Of a stretch of 64,000 nucleotides of DNA, positions 24,098 through 32,501 are shown piece after piece; the first letter of the stretch is position 1, and each line of letters starts with the position of its first letter. This DNA is from Campylobacter pinnipediorum subsp. caledonicus. GTDB taxonomy: Bacteria; Campylobacterota; Campylobacteria; Campylobacterales; Campylobacteraceae. The position numbers and the translations under genes are program-made. The stretch is from NCBI RefSeq assembly GCF_002022005.1, contig NZ_CP017258.1:620001-684000 (forward strand). Reading direction: 5' to 3'. The notes beneath the pieces were generated by a model, which saw only the letters and a list, made by a program, of their open reading frames with translations, had not been told where the DNA came from and did not search any database.

Positions 24098-24424
24098 TTT
24101 GAAATATACATAAGAAAACTACTAATCTTGAATTTTTAAGATGGTTGATGGATTTAAGGTTTAAAAAATTTTATCAAGAAAAATCATACCAGATACATAG
24201 ATGACAAATCATAAAAAACAAAAAAATATTAGTCTTTGATGCCAAATATAAAAATATGAATTAGTTGACGGTGAGCTAATATATCCACTTTAGCAAGGGA
24301 ATAATAGTGATAATTGGTTTAGAGATATCAAGACTAAAATTATAATGGATGGTATAGAAATATTGGACGATAAAAACAAAGAAGATGAATTTATCGCTAG
24401 GATAAAAGAGCTTTTAAACACTTA
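24098..24424 (+). pseudogene. Decayed PD-(D/E)XK restriction nuclease (McrC/LlaJI-like fragment)
   Basis: Reading across several frames recovers ordered pieces of one protein tail: FEIYIRKLL, SRKIIPD then a stop, a frame change to FDAKYKNMN, GELIYPL then a stop, and SDNWFRDIKTKIIMDG followed by IKELLNT and TAA at 24422. A paired IIPD and DAKYK is the active-site pattern of McrC-type and related nucleases. No frame is open throughout, so the gene is dead. It lies in a 750-base gap downstream of tRNA-Asn, a common landing site for defence genes. Confidence 0.5.
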
Positions 24425-24510
24425 ATAAAATGCATAATTTATATTTTAACTATTTTTAGATAAAATCATACTAATTAATATAATCAAATTTAAAAAATTA
24501 AAGTTAGAAA

Positions 24511-26577
24511 ATGAGTGAAATACTAAATCAATTAAACGACACACAAAAAGAGGCTGCAGCTCATATAGATGGTCCTATGCTTATACTAGCTGGTGCCGGA
24601 AGCGGTAAGACAAAAACAATAACTTCAAGACTTGCTTATTTGGTTGGAGAGGTTGGTATAGATCCAGCAAATACACTTACTTTGACTTTTACAAATAAAG
24701 CAGCAAATGAGATGAGGGTAAGGGCCTTGAGACTACTGGATAAGAATGAATTTCAAATACCTTTACTTTGTACCTTTCATAAATTTGGACTTTTGTTTTT
24801 GAAATTTTATATAGATAGGCTAGGTAGAAAAAATAATTTTATCATAATTGATACTGATGATAAAAAAAAGATTTTAAAAGGGTTTGAAAGTTCTTTGCCA
24901 ACATCTGTTTTATCAAATGAAATTTCAAATTATAAAAATTCACTTTTTAGTGTTGAAGATGTTTTAAGTAATGCAACTTTATTGAGTGGAGAAAAAAATA
25001 AAGATGGCTTTTATCAAAAAGTAGCTCAAATTTATAAACAATATGAAGAGTATTTGAGTGCTAACAATCTTGTTGATTTTGATGATTTGCTAGTTCTTAC
25101 ATATAAGATTTTGGATAATGATGATGAGTTAGCAAAAAAAATATCCAATAGATATAAATATATAATGGTAGATGAATATCAAGATACAAATGAGCTTCAA
25201 TATAAACTTTTAAGAAAGCTATGTACATCTCATTCAAATATATGTGTTGTTGGCGATGATGATCAAAGTATATATGGTTGGCGTGGTGCAAAAATAGACA
25301 ATATTTTAAATTTTAAAAATCAATTTAATAATACAAAAATTATAAAACTAGAGCATAACTATCGCTCTACTTCACAAATTTTAAAAGTAGCTAATGAGCT
25401 TATAAATCACAATAGAAATCGTCTTGGAAAAATACTTATTAGTACAAAAGAAGATGGCGAAAATGTAAATCTTTTTGAAAGTATAGATGAGGTTGCTGAG
25501 GCTACAAAGATAGCTAAAAGCATAAAAGAACTTATACAAAGTGGTGTAAATGCGCCTGATATAGCTATACTTTATAGGGTAAATGCACTTTCTAGGTCAT
25601 TGGAAGAGGGGTTGAATAAAGAAAACATACCTTACAAGATGGTTGGCGGTGTTAAGTTTTATGAAAGAGCCGAGATAAAAGATATCATAAGCTATATAAG
25701 ACTTGTCACAAATCAAAATGATGATTTTTCTTTAAGAAGAATAATAAATCGCCCAAAAAGAGGTCTTGGTAAGGTTAGTCTTGAAAAGATAGAAAATTTT
25801 GCTTTTGAAAATAAAATTTCGTTGTTTAAAGCGGTTGAATTGCTTAGTGAAAAAGATGATATTTTTAATAAAAAAACAGCAACTTCTTTGTGTGATTTTA
25901 TACAAAATTTAAAAGATATTGGCGATTCTGATGGAATTTTTAAACTCATTGATGATTTGGAAGCTAAGTTTGGAATAAAAAAATATTATGAAAGCTTGCC
26001 AGATGGTAGCGATAGAGCTGCGAATATTGATGAATTTTATGCAATGATAAAAGATCAGATAAAACAAGATCCAAGTTTTGATTTGGACGAGTTTTTAAAT
26101 GAGCTTACTTTAACCAGCGAACAAGATGGTGTTAGCGATAAGATGATATCTATAATGAGTGTTCACGCTAGCAAGGGTTTGGAATTTGAGCATTTGTTTG
26201 TTATAGGTATGGAGGAGGGATTTTTCCCTTTGATAGGCGATGGAAGCGATTTGGAAGAAGAAAGAAGACTTGCTTATGTTGCTATAACAAGGGCTAAAAA
26301 ATCACTTAGTTTAAGCTATGCAAACTCAAGATTTTATAAAGGTCAGCGTGCTAGACTTAATAAAAGTAGATTTTTATCAGAGGCTGGCTTGATCCAAGGT
26401 TCTTTGGTTATTGAGCGAAGTAATGAGTATAAAAAAGGAGATCTTGTAAAACATAAAATTTTTGGAATAGGGCGTGTTACCGGGCTTTCTAGAGTTAAAA
26501 AAGAGTTTAAACTGACTATAAATTTTGGCGGAAATGTAAAAGAGATAATGTCTAGTTTTGTGGAAAAAGCCGTATGA
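24511..26577 (+). CDS. UvrD/Rep/PcrA-type superfamily 1 DNA helicase
   Basis: A 688-residue 3'-5' DNA helicase. Walker A is LAGAGSGKTKT (about residues 26-36), with LTFTNKAANEM (motif Ia), MVDEYQDTNELQ (motif II), GDDDQSIYGWRGA (motif III), LEHNYRSTSQIL (motif IV), SVHASKGLEFEHLFV (motif V) and EERRLAYVAITRAKK (motif VI). It works in repair and replication restart. Slightly shorter than E. coli UvrD. It is the first gene of a tight operon and overlaps truB as ATGA. Whether it equals Rep, UvrD or PcrA cannot be told from motifs alone. Confidence 0.92.
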   Translation: MSEILNQLNDTQKEAAAHIDGPMLILAGAGSGKTKTITSRLAYLVGEVGIDPANTLTLTFTNKAANEMRVRALRLLDKNEFQIPLLCTFHKFGLLFLKFYIDRLGRKNNFIIIDTDDKKKILKGFESSLPTSVLSNEISNYKNSLFSVEDVLSNATLLSGEKNKDGFYQKVAQIYKQYEEYLSANNLVDFDDLLVLTYKILDNDDELAKKISNRYKYIMVDEYQDTNELQYKLLRKLCTSHSNICVVGDDDQSIYGWRGAKIDNILNFKNQFNNTKIIKLEHNYRSTSQILKVANELINHNRNRLGKILISTKEDGENVNLFESIDEVAEATKIAKSIKELIQSGVNAPDIAILYRVNALSRSLEEGLNKENIPYKMVGGVKFYERAEIKDIISYIRLVTNQNDDFSLRRIINRPKRGLGKVSLEKIENFAFENKISLFKAVELLSEKDDIFNKKTATSLCDFIQNLKDIGDSDGIFKLIDDLEAKFGIKKYYESLPDGSDRAANIDEFYAMIKDQIKQDPSFDLDEFLNELTLTSEQDGVSDKMISIMSVHASKGLEFEHLFVIGMEEGFFPLIGDGSDLEEERRLAYVAITRAKKSLSLSYANSRFYKGQRARLNKSRFLSEAGLIQGSLVIERSNEYKKGDLVKHKIFGIGRVTGLSRVKKEFKLTINFGGNVKEIMSSFVEKAV

Positions 26578-27395
26578 ATGCAATTTTTGTAGCAAACAAA
26601 CCTTATGGTTTGAGTTCAAATCATTTTTTAAGTAGGCTAAAACGCAAATACAAAGTAAAAAAAGCTGGTTTTTCTGGCACTTTAGACCCATTTGCTACCG
26701 GAGTTTTGGTTGTAGCTTTTGGCTCTTATACCAGGCTATTTTCTTATCTAAATAAAACTCCAAAAGTGTACGAAGCTACAATTTGGTTTGGCGCAAGTAG
26801 TGAGAGCGGAGATAATGAAAATATATCTCAAGTTGAAAAACTAAGACCGTTTTCGCCAGATGTTTTTGAGATAGTAAGAAAATCTTTGCTGGGCAAGGTT
26901 AGTTATATTCCGCCAAAATTTAGTGCTAAAAATATTAATGGTGTAAGGGCATATAAGCTTGCTAGAAGTGGTGTTGAGTTTGAACTAAAATCTCAGGAAA
27001 TGGAGATATTTTCTTGTGAAATTTTAAACTATTCTCATCCGTTTTTAACTATAAGACTTAAAGTAGATGAGGGTGCTTATGCGAGATCTTATGCTCAGCT
27101 TTTTGCACAAAAAATGGGTGTTAGTGCTACACTTAGTGCTTTAAAAAGGGTTAGTGAAGGTGAGTTTAGATTTGAGAATGAACGATTTTTGGACCCTATA
27201 AGTATTTTAAATTTGCCAAAAAATGAGTATTTCGGCGATATTGATGAAGTGATGGATGGTAAAAAGTTAGATTTGTATAAGCTTAAAATGCAAAAAAATG
27301 GAAAATATTTATTGGAATATGATGAATTTTTTAGTATTATTGAGATAAAAGATGATGAGATAAGTTATTGTTTAAATAAGGTAAAAAAATGTTAA
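26574..27395 (+). CDS. truB: tRNA pseudouridine(55) synthase TruB
   Basis: TruB makes pseudouridine 55 in the T-loop. The N-terminus [17 protein letters not shown] and the catalytic Asp in [21 protein letters not shown] are diagnostic; YEATIWFG and [10 protein letters not shown] follow in order. 273 residues is normal. It overlaps the helicase stop and csrA start, so it is coupled on both sides. Confidence 0.95.
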   Translation: MNAIFVANKPYGLSSNHFLSRLKRKYKVKKAGFSGTLDPFATGVLVVAFGSYTRLFSYLNKTPKVYEATIWFGASSESGDNENISQVEKLRPFSPDVFEIVRKSLLGKVSYIPPKFSAKNINGVRAYKLARSGVEFELKSQEMEIFSCEILNYSHPFLTIRLKVDEGAYARSYAQLFAQKMGVSATLSALKRVSEGEFRFENERFLDPISILNLPKNEYFGDIDEVMDGKKLDLYKLKMQKNGKYLLEYDEFFSIIEIKDDEISYCLNKVKKC

Positions 27396-27619
27396 TATTG
27401 TCAAGAAAAGAAAATGAAGAGATATTATTAGGCAATGATATAAAATTGGTTGTAGTTAGTATAAATAAAGGTGCTGTAAAGCTCGGAATAGAAGCCCCTA
27501 AAAACACAATGATACTAAGAAGCGAGCTTGCAAATCAAATTAAAGACTCAAATAAGCAAGCTAGCAAGGATGTTCCTTGTGATAGCTTTGATGAGCTTAG
27601 AAAAAAAATAGAAAAATGA
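27389..27619 (+). CDS. csrA: Carbon storage regulator CsrA
   Basis: A 76-residue RNA-binding dimer that represses translation at GGA sites; in Campylobacter it controls flagellin and is countered by Fli[16 protein letters not shown] is the canonical first strand, and [20 protein letters not shown] contains the RNA-binding core. The C-terminal extension ([19 protein letters not shown]) is typical for epsilonproteobacteria. It overlaps truB by 7 bases and ispE by 4. Confidence 0.97.
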   Translation: MLILSRKENEEILLGNDIKLVVVSINKGAVKLGIEAPKNTMILRSELANQIKDSNKQASKDVPCDSFDELRKKIEK

Positions 27620-28365
27620 AAAGTTTTGCTAAATTAAATATATTTTTAAAAATAGTTGGTACTCGTGGAAATTATCACGAAATTAACTCAAGATTTATAC
27701 TTTTAAATGATATTTATGATGAGATTGATTTTAAGCTTTCTGATAAATTTTATATAGAAAGTAATTATGATATAGATGATAATATCGTATTGAAAGCAAA
27801 AAAAGAGTTAGAAAAATCAGGATATAAAAACGAATTAGATGAGTATTTTAAAAATCATAAAATAGTATTGAAAAAAAATATACCTATGGGAGGCGGAATG
27901 GGAGGTGGTAGTTCAAATGCTGCTACCTTTTTAAAATTAGCAAACGAAGAATTAAATCTAAACATAAAAACAGAAAAACTTGCTGAGATAGCTTCAAAAA
28001 TAGGTTCAGATGTGCCTTTTTTTGTATATAATTACCCTAGTGCAAATGTAAGTGGTGTTGGTGAAAATGTGGTTTATTTTGATGATGAAATTCCACAAAT
28101 AGATCTTATTATGCCAAATATATCTTGTGAAACGCCAAAGGTTTATCGTGAGTTTAGAGATAAATTTATGCAAAATATAGATATAAAACAAGCTGATAAT
28201 TTTATGAAGACAAAAAGCAATGAGCTTTTGGGCGTGTATAAAAATTATGAGTTAAATGATCTATTTTTGCCTTGTCTATCTCTTTATCCTAAGATGAAAG
28301 ATTTTGATGATAAATTTTTAAGCGGTAGCGGAAGCACTATGTTTAGTTTAAAGGGCGCAAAGTGA
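27616..28365 (+). CDS. ispE: 4-diphosphocytidyl-2-C-methyl-D-erythritol kinase
   Basis: IspE is a GHMP kinase of the MEP isoprenoid pathway. The protein starts [20 protein letters not shown]; the ATP loop is [19 protein letters not shown] (about residues 90-108), followed by [10 protein letters not shown] and the third motif [11 protein letters not shown] near the end. 249 residues, a little short but complete. It overlaps csrA (ATGA) and smpB by 4 bases. Confidence 0.94.
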   Translation: MKSFAKLNIFLKIVGTRGNYHEINSRFILLNDIYDEIDFKLSDKFYIESNYDIDDNIVLKAKKELEKSGYKNELDEYFKNHKIVLKKNIPMGGGMGGGSSNAATFLKLANEELNLNIKTEKLAEIASKIGSDVPFFVYNYPSANVSGVGENVVYFDDEIPQIDLIMPNISCETPKVYREFRDKFMQNIDIKQADNFMKTKSNELLGVYKNYELNDLFLPCLSLYPKMKDFDDKFLSGSGSTMFSLKGAK

Positions 28366-28823
28366 AAGAGATAGCAAAAAATAAAAAAGCATTTTTTGAA
28401 TACTCTATAATAGAAAATTTTGAAGCTGGTATAGTTTTAAAAGGTAGTGAAACAAAGGCCTTAAGGCTTGGCAGGGCAAATTTAAAAGATAGCTTTGTTC
28501 GTATAATAAAAGGAGAGATTTTTTTATTAAATGCACATATTTCTCATCTTGAGACAACTCATAGTCATTTTAGACCAGATGAAAGAGGTGCGAGAAAGCT
28601 TTTGATGCATAGAAAACAGATAGATAGAATGTTTGGACTTGTAACTAGAGATGGATTTACTATAGTTCCTATTTCTATATATCTAAATGATAAAAATATG
28701 TTTAAGGTTAGAATTGCGCTTGCAAAAGGTAAAAATTTGCACGATAAGCGTGAGACATTGAAGAAAAAACAGGCTGACATGGACGCAAAGTCTGCTATGA
28801 AAAATTTTGGTAAAAATTTATAA
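28362..28823 (+). CDS. smpB: SsrA-binding protein SmpB
   Basis: SmpB brings tmRNA to stalled ribosomes. Conserved segments: [40 protein letters not shown], and [13 protein letters not shown]; the basic tail [18 protein letters not shown] lies in the decoding site. 153 residues is the family length. Last tightly coupled gene of the helicase operon; the thioredoxin-like gene follows after 11 bases. Confidence 0.96.
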   Translation: MKEIAKNKKAFFEYSIIENFEAGIVLKGSETKALRLGRANLKDSFVRIIKGEIFLLNAHISHLETTHSHFRPDERGARKLLMHRKQIDRMFGLVTRDGFTIVPISIYLNDKNMFKVRIALAKGKNLHDKRETLKKKQADMDAKSAMKNFGKNL

Positions 28824-28834
28824 AAAGGAATAAA

Positions 28835-29446
28835 ATGAAAAAAGGTTTATTGTTTTTAATAATGGCTATATTTTTTATTGGCTGTTCAGAAGATAAGATA
28901 GATAATATTTCTGGTTTTAAAGAATTTAAAGATTCTGAAGAGGTAGTTTTAAAAGGCGTAAATGGACAAAATAAGGTTTTGGTCCGTAAAAATGGTGGCT
29001 TTGTTGTAAAAGGTGAAGAGAATAAGGTTGTTGTTCTTGATATATTTGGTACTTTTTGCCCACCTTGCCAAGAAGAGGCTCCAGGTATAGCAAAGTATCA
29101 ACTTGACAATCAAAAAGATTTTTTAATCATAGGTTTAACTCATTTTGAAAATGTCACGGATGAATATGTTGTAAGTGATTTTATTCAAAAATATAATGCT
29201 TTTTATTTTATAACAAATGATCAAAGTGTAAATGATAGAATTGCAGAACAAGTTGTTAAAGATATAAGTTATCAGCACGAGATAGCACTTCCGTTTAAAG
29301 TTATTTTGAAAAATGGATATTATCAACTTGTAACTGATAATAATACTGGCAAATTCGGAGTTAAATACTATCTTGGTGGTATTAAAATGAGTAGAATGCA
29401 AAGTGATATTGAAAGAATTAATAATCTTAAGCAAAATATGGAATAA
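28835..29446 (+). CDS. TlpA-like thioredoxin-fold lipoprotein
   Basis: 203 residues with a lipoprotein signal (LIMAIFFIGCSEDK, Cys17 lipidated), then a thioredoxin fold with the active site FGTFCPPCQEEAP (CPPC, unlike the CGPC of thioredoxin). It should work in the periplasm, reducing or shuffling disulfides, for example in cytochrome c maturation. C. jejuni has a periplasmic thioredoxin in the same operon position after smpB. Its last codons contain the flgB promoter. Confidence 0.85.
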   Translation: MKKGLLFLIMAIFFIGCSEDKIDNISGFKEFKDSEEVVLKGVNGQNKVLVRKNGGFVVKGEENKVVVLDIFGTFCPPCQEEAPGIAKYQLDNQKDFLIIGLTHFENVTDEYVVSDFIQKYNAFYFITNDQSVNDRIAEQVVKDISYQHEIALPFKVILKNGYYQLVTDNNTGKFGVKYYLGGIKMSRMQSDIERINNLKQNME

Positions 29447-29455
29447 AATTTGCTT
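29438..29455 (+). promoter_or_regulatory. Sigma54-type promoter for flgB-flgC-fliE
   Basis: GG at 29440-29441, ten bases, then GC at 29452-29453 (pattern GGAAT-N7-TTGCTT). This is the -24/-12 form expected for RpoN, which drives rod and hook genes in Campylobacter under FlgSR control. It overlaps the stop codon of the upstream gene and lies about 45 bases before the flgB ATG. Confidence 0.7.
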
Positions 29456-29485
29456 ATAGTATTGTGTGATTAAAAAGGAGTAGCA

Positions 29486-29920
29486 ATGTTTGTTTTAGAG
29501 ACATCAAAATCAAGACCATTAGTTGAATCAGCTATGAGCGCTAGGGAGCTTAGACAAAAGATGATCTCTAGCAACATTGCAAATATAGATACTCCATTTT
29601 ATAAATCAAGAGATATAGGTTTTGAATCAGAGCTTAGTTCTAGAGCTAGTGAAATTTACAATAAAACAAAAAGTAAAGAATTGAAATTAGCAAAAACAAA
29701 TGACAAACATATAGATATGGTTGGTTTTCCAAGAACCGGGTTAGCTAGTGTGTTTTTAAGAGATGGTCATTTGGCTAGAAATGATGCAAATACTGTTGAT
29801 TTGGATGTTGAAACAACAGAACTTAGTAAAAACTATATAATGTTAAATGCTTTGGATAGTGCTTATAAAAGAGATAGTTCTATATTTAAAAGTGTAATAG
29901 ATGCAAGTGGCAAAATGTAA
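29486..29920 (+). CDS. flgB: Flagellar proximal rod protein FlgB
   Basis: 144 residues. The N-terminal rod signature is RQKMISSNIANIDTPFYKSRDIGFESEL, written here in two parts (RQKMISSNIANIDTPFY, then KSRDIGFE), and VDLDVETTELSKNYIMLNAL is the C-terminal rod motif. It forms the first ring of the flagellar rod after export. First gene of flgB-flgC-fliE; ribosome site AAAGGAG. Confidence 0.95.
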   Translation: MFVLETSKSRPLVESAMSARELRQKMISSNIANIDTPFYKSRDIGFESELSSRASEIYNKTKSKELKLAKTNDKHIDMVGFPRTGLASVFLRDGHLARNDANTVDLDVETTELSKNYIMLNALDSAYKRDSSIFKSVIDASGKM

Positions 29921-29930
29921 GGTTGAATAG

Positions 29931-30428
29931 ATGTATTTAAATGATTTTGATATTAGTGGATATGGACTTAGTGCACAACGTTTTAGAATGAATGTTATTA
30001 GCTCAAATATAGCTAATGCAAATACGACTAGAACAGCAGAAGGAGGTCCTTATAGAAGACAAGAAGTTATCTTTAAAGCTTTTGATTTTGATAAAGTTTT
30101 AAATAAACAGATAAAAGAGCAAAACTCTATGCTTGAATATTCAAATCCTCTAGATGACCCTGCATCACCAAAAGATGCTTTTCCATCTGTTATGAGTGTT
30201 GTTGTTGATAAGATAGTTAGAGATGATAAGGATTTTCAGCTAAAATATGATCCAAACCATCCAGATGCAAATGCAGATGGGTATGTTTCTTATCCAAATA
30301 TTAATCCAGTTATAGAAATGAGCGATTTGATAGAAGCTACTAGGGCATACCAAGCTAATGTTTCCGCCTTTCAAAGCGCTAAAAGCATAGCTCAAAGTGC
30401 TATACAGATGATTGCAGGGGGTCAATAA
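29931..30428 (+). CDS. flgC: Flagellar proximal rod protein FlgC
   Basis: 165 residues with GLSAQRFRMNVISSNIANAN at the start and the C-terminal NPVIEMSDLIEATRAYQANV typical for rod proteins. The central YPNINPVIE context also fits. It begins 10 bases after flgB, and its stop codon overlaps the fliE ATG. Confidence 0.95.
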   Translation: MYLNDFDISGYGLSAQRFRMNVISSNIANANTTRTAEGGPYRRQEVIFKAFDFDKVLNKQIKEQNSMLEYSNPLDDPASPKDAFPSVMSVVVDKIVRDDKDFQLKYDPNHPDANADGYVSYPNINPVIEMSDLIEATRAYQANVSAFQSAKSIAQSAIQMIAGGQ

Positions 30429-30718
30429 TGAACGATATATCTAGTATATCCAAGATTTCACAATTAAATCAAAATAAAACTACTCAAAAAAAATCAGATG
30501 TTGATTTTGCTAGTGTTTTAGATAACTCATTAAAAGAGTTAAATAAGGTTCAAGAAAATGCCGATAAAGCAATCGCTGACCTTGCTACTGGAGAGGTTAA
30601 GGATCTACATCAAGCAGCAATAGCAATAGGCAAGGCTGAAACAAGCATGAAATTGATGTTGGAGATTAGAAATAAAGCTTTAAGCGCTTATAAAGAGATA
30701 TCAAGAACTCAAATTTAG
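30428..30718 (+). CDS. fliE: Flagellar MS-ring/rod adapter FliE
   Basis: 96 residues. FASVLDNSLKELNKVQENAD and LHQAAIAIGKAETSMKLMLE followed by IRNKALSAYKEI are the FliE pattern (helix, then the EIRNK motif). It joins the rod to the MS ring and begins flagellar export. Start overlaps the last base of flgC. Confidence 0.95.
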   Translation: MNDISSISKISQLNQNKTTQKKSDVDFASVLDNSLKELNKVQENADKAIADLATGEVKDLHQAAIAIGKAETSMKLMLEIRNKALSAYKEISRTQI

Positions 30719-30724
30719 AATTTT

Positions 30725-32476
30725 ATGAACTCAAACAAAACAAAAACTACTGTTCTTTATATAGTTATTTTAGTTTTTATATTGATTTTTTTATCATCTA
30801 TGTTTTTTCGTATAAGCATAGATAGAAAATTACCAAGCATGCAAACAAGTGAGGATAATACTGCCTTACGAGGTTCTATAATTACAAAAGATGGTTTTAG
30901 GGTTGCTGTGAGTCAGAAACTATATACAGCCAAGCTAGATACAAGAAGTATAGACCCAAATAAAAAAGATATGTTTGTAAAACTTTACTCTATTTATAGT
31001 GGTGATAGTGAGAAAAAAATACTAAGTCTTATAAACAAAACAAGAGGTTTGCTTATATTGTCTGAAAATATAGATGCAAAAACAGCTATGCATTTAAAAG
31101 AATTATCAAGAAAATTATATCAAAAAAAGATTTTTATACCGATACATGGTTCTAGTTTTGTTCAGGGTCTTGATGTATTTGAGAGTGAAGAGAGTAGAAA
31201 AAATAGAACTTATATAGCAAAAAATGCTTTAACTCCTATAATTGGATATATGATACAAAAAGATGGAAAAAGCTCTGGTGCAAAAGGTATAGAAAAGTAT
31301 TATGATGATTTTTTAGCACCTATTCAGGATGCAAAATTTATAGGCCCAAGAGATGTTGGAAGCAATATAATATTTACGAGTGAATCTAATCTAGCAAATA
31401 GGGTAGATGGATACGATGTTGGAATTTCTGTATCTTTAAAATTTCAAAGCATGCTTGAAAAAATAGTGGATAATCAAAGAGAATTTTTAGATGCTAGTGA
31501 AATTATAGCTTGTGTTATGGATAGCAAAACAGGTGAAATTTTAGCTCTTGCATCAAGTTCTAGATATGATCCATCAAGTATTAGAAAACAAGATATATTG
31601 TCTTTAAACTCATCAGCTACTGAGTATTCATATGAGATAGGTTCTGTGTTTAAACCTTTTATATTTTCTATATTGATGTCTGAAAAAAAAGTAAATCCAG
31701 TTGAAATCGTAAATACTTATAATGGTAAATATAAACTTGGAAAAAGAATCATAAGAGATACTCATCCTGAGCCAAGCATGAGTGCTGAGGATGTTATAGC
31801 ATATAGTTCAAATATAGGTATGATTGAGCTGTCTAGGCGTTTAGATGGTATTCAGATATATAATGGTCTTATAAATTTTGGTTTTACTCAAAAAACTGGC
31901 GTTGATATACCTTATGAACAAGTAGGTGCGATACCAAGTGCCATTAAGCTTAATTCTCAAACATATAAAGCAACAGTTAGCTATGGCTATGGTATTAGTG
32001 CAACATTTATGCAGCTTTTAAAAGCTTATAATGTTTTTAATAACAAAGGTATTGCGGTCATACCACATTTTGCTGTATATTTTGAAAAAAATGGTAAAAA
32101 GTATTCGCCTCCTATACTAAATGGAATAAATCAAAACTCAAAGCAAATAATATCTCAAGATATTGCAAAAAGAATGAAGAGAATACTTATAAAAGTTGTT
32201 GAAAAAGGAACCGGGCAAAAAGCATTTACTCCTGGTTTGGAAGTTGGTGGCAAAACAGGAACAGCTCATATAGCTAAAAATGGAGTATATTCTAATACAT
32301 ACAATGGATCATTTTTTGGGTTCGCAAATGATGATTTTGGACATAGTTATACCATAGGTGTTCTTGCCAGAAATCCCAAGAAAAAATATTATTATTATGG
32401 GGCGCAAAGCGCTTTACCAGTATTTAAAAATACAGTTGATTTGCTTGTAAATGAAGGATATTTATTAAAAAAATAG
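30725..32476 (+). CDS. Class B penicillin-binding protein (peptidoglycan transpeptidase)
   Basis: 583 residues: a short cytoplasmic start, a membrane anchor (TVLYIVILVFILIFLSSMFF), a dimerisation/pedestal region, then the transpeptidase. The active-site serine is in GSVFKP (SxxK), with SSNIG (SxN) and KTGTAH (KTG). It resembles FtsI/PbpB, which builds the septum. Position after fliE is conserved in Campylobacter. It begins 6 bases after fliE, so transcription from the flagellar promoter may reach it. Confidence 0.9.
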   Translation: MNSNKTKTTVLYIVILVFILIFLSSMFFRISIDRKLPSMQTSEDNTALRGSIITKDGFRVAVSQKLYTAKLDTRSIDPNKKDMFVKLYSIYSGDSEKKILSLINKTRGLLILSENIDAKTAMHLKELSRKLYQKKIFIPIHGSSFVQGLDVFESEESRKNRTYIAKNALTPIIGYMIQKDGKSSGAKGIEKYYDDFLAPIQDAKFIGPRDVGSNIIFTSESNLANRVDGYDVGISVSLKFQSMLEKIVDNQREFLDASEIIACVMDSKTGEILALASSSRYDPSSIRKQDILSLNSSATEYSYEIGSVFKPFIFSILMSEKKVNPVEIVNTYNGKYKLGKRIIRDTHPEPSMSAEDVIAYSSNIGMIELSRRLDGIQIYNGLINFGFTQKTGVDIPYEQVGAIPSAIKLNSQTYKATVSYGYGISATFMQLLKAYNVFNNKGIAVIPHFAVYFEKNGKKYSPPILNGINQNSKQIISQDIAKRMKRILIKVVEKGTGQKAFTPGLEVGGKTGTAHIAKNGVYSNTYNGSFFGFANDDFGHSYTIGVLARNPKKKYYYYGAQSALPVFKNTVDLLVNEGYLLKK

Positions 32477-32501
32477 ATAAATAATTATTTGCTTGCAGTT
32501 T

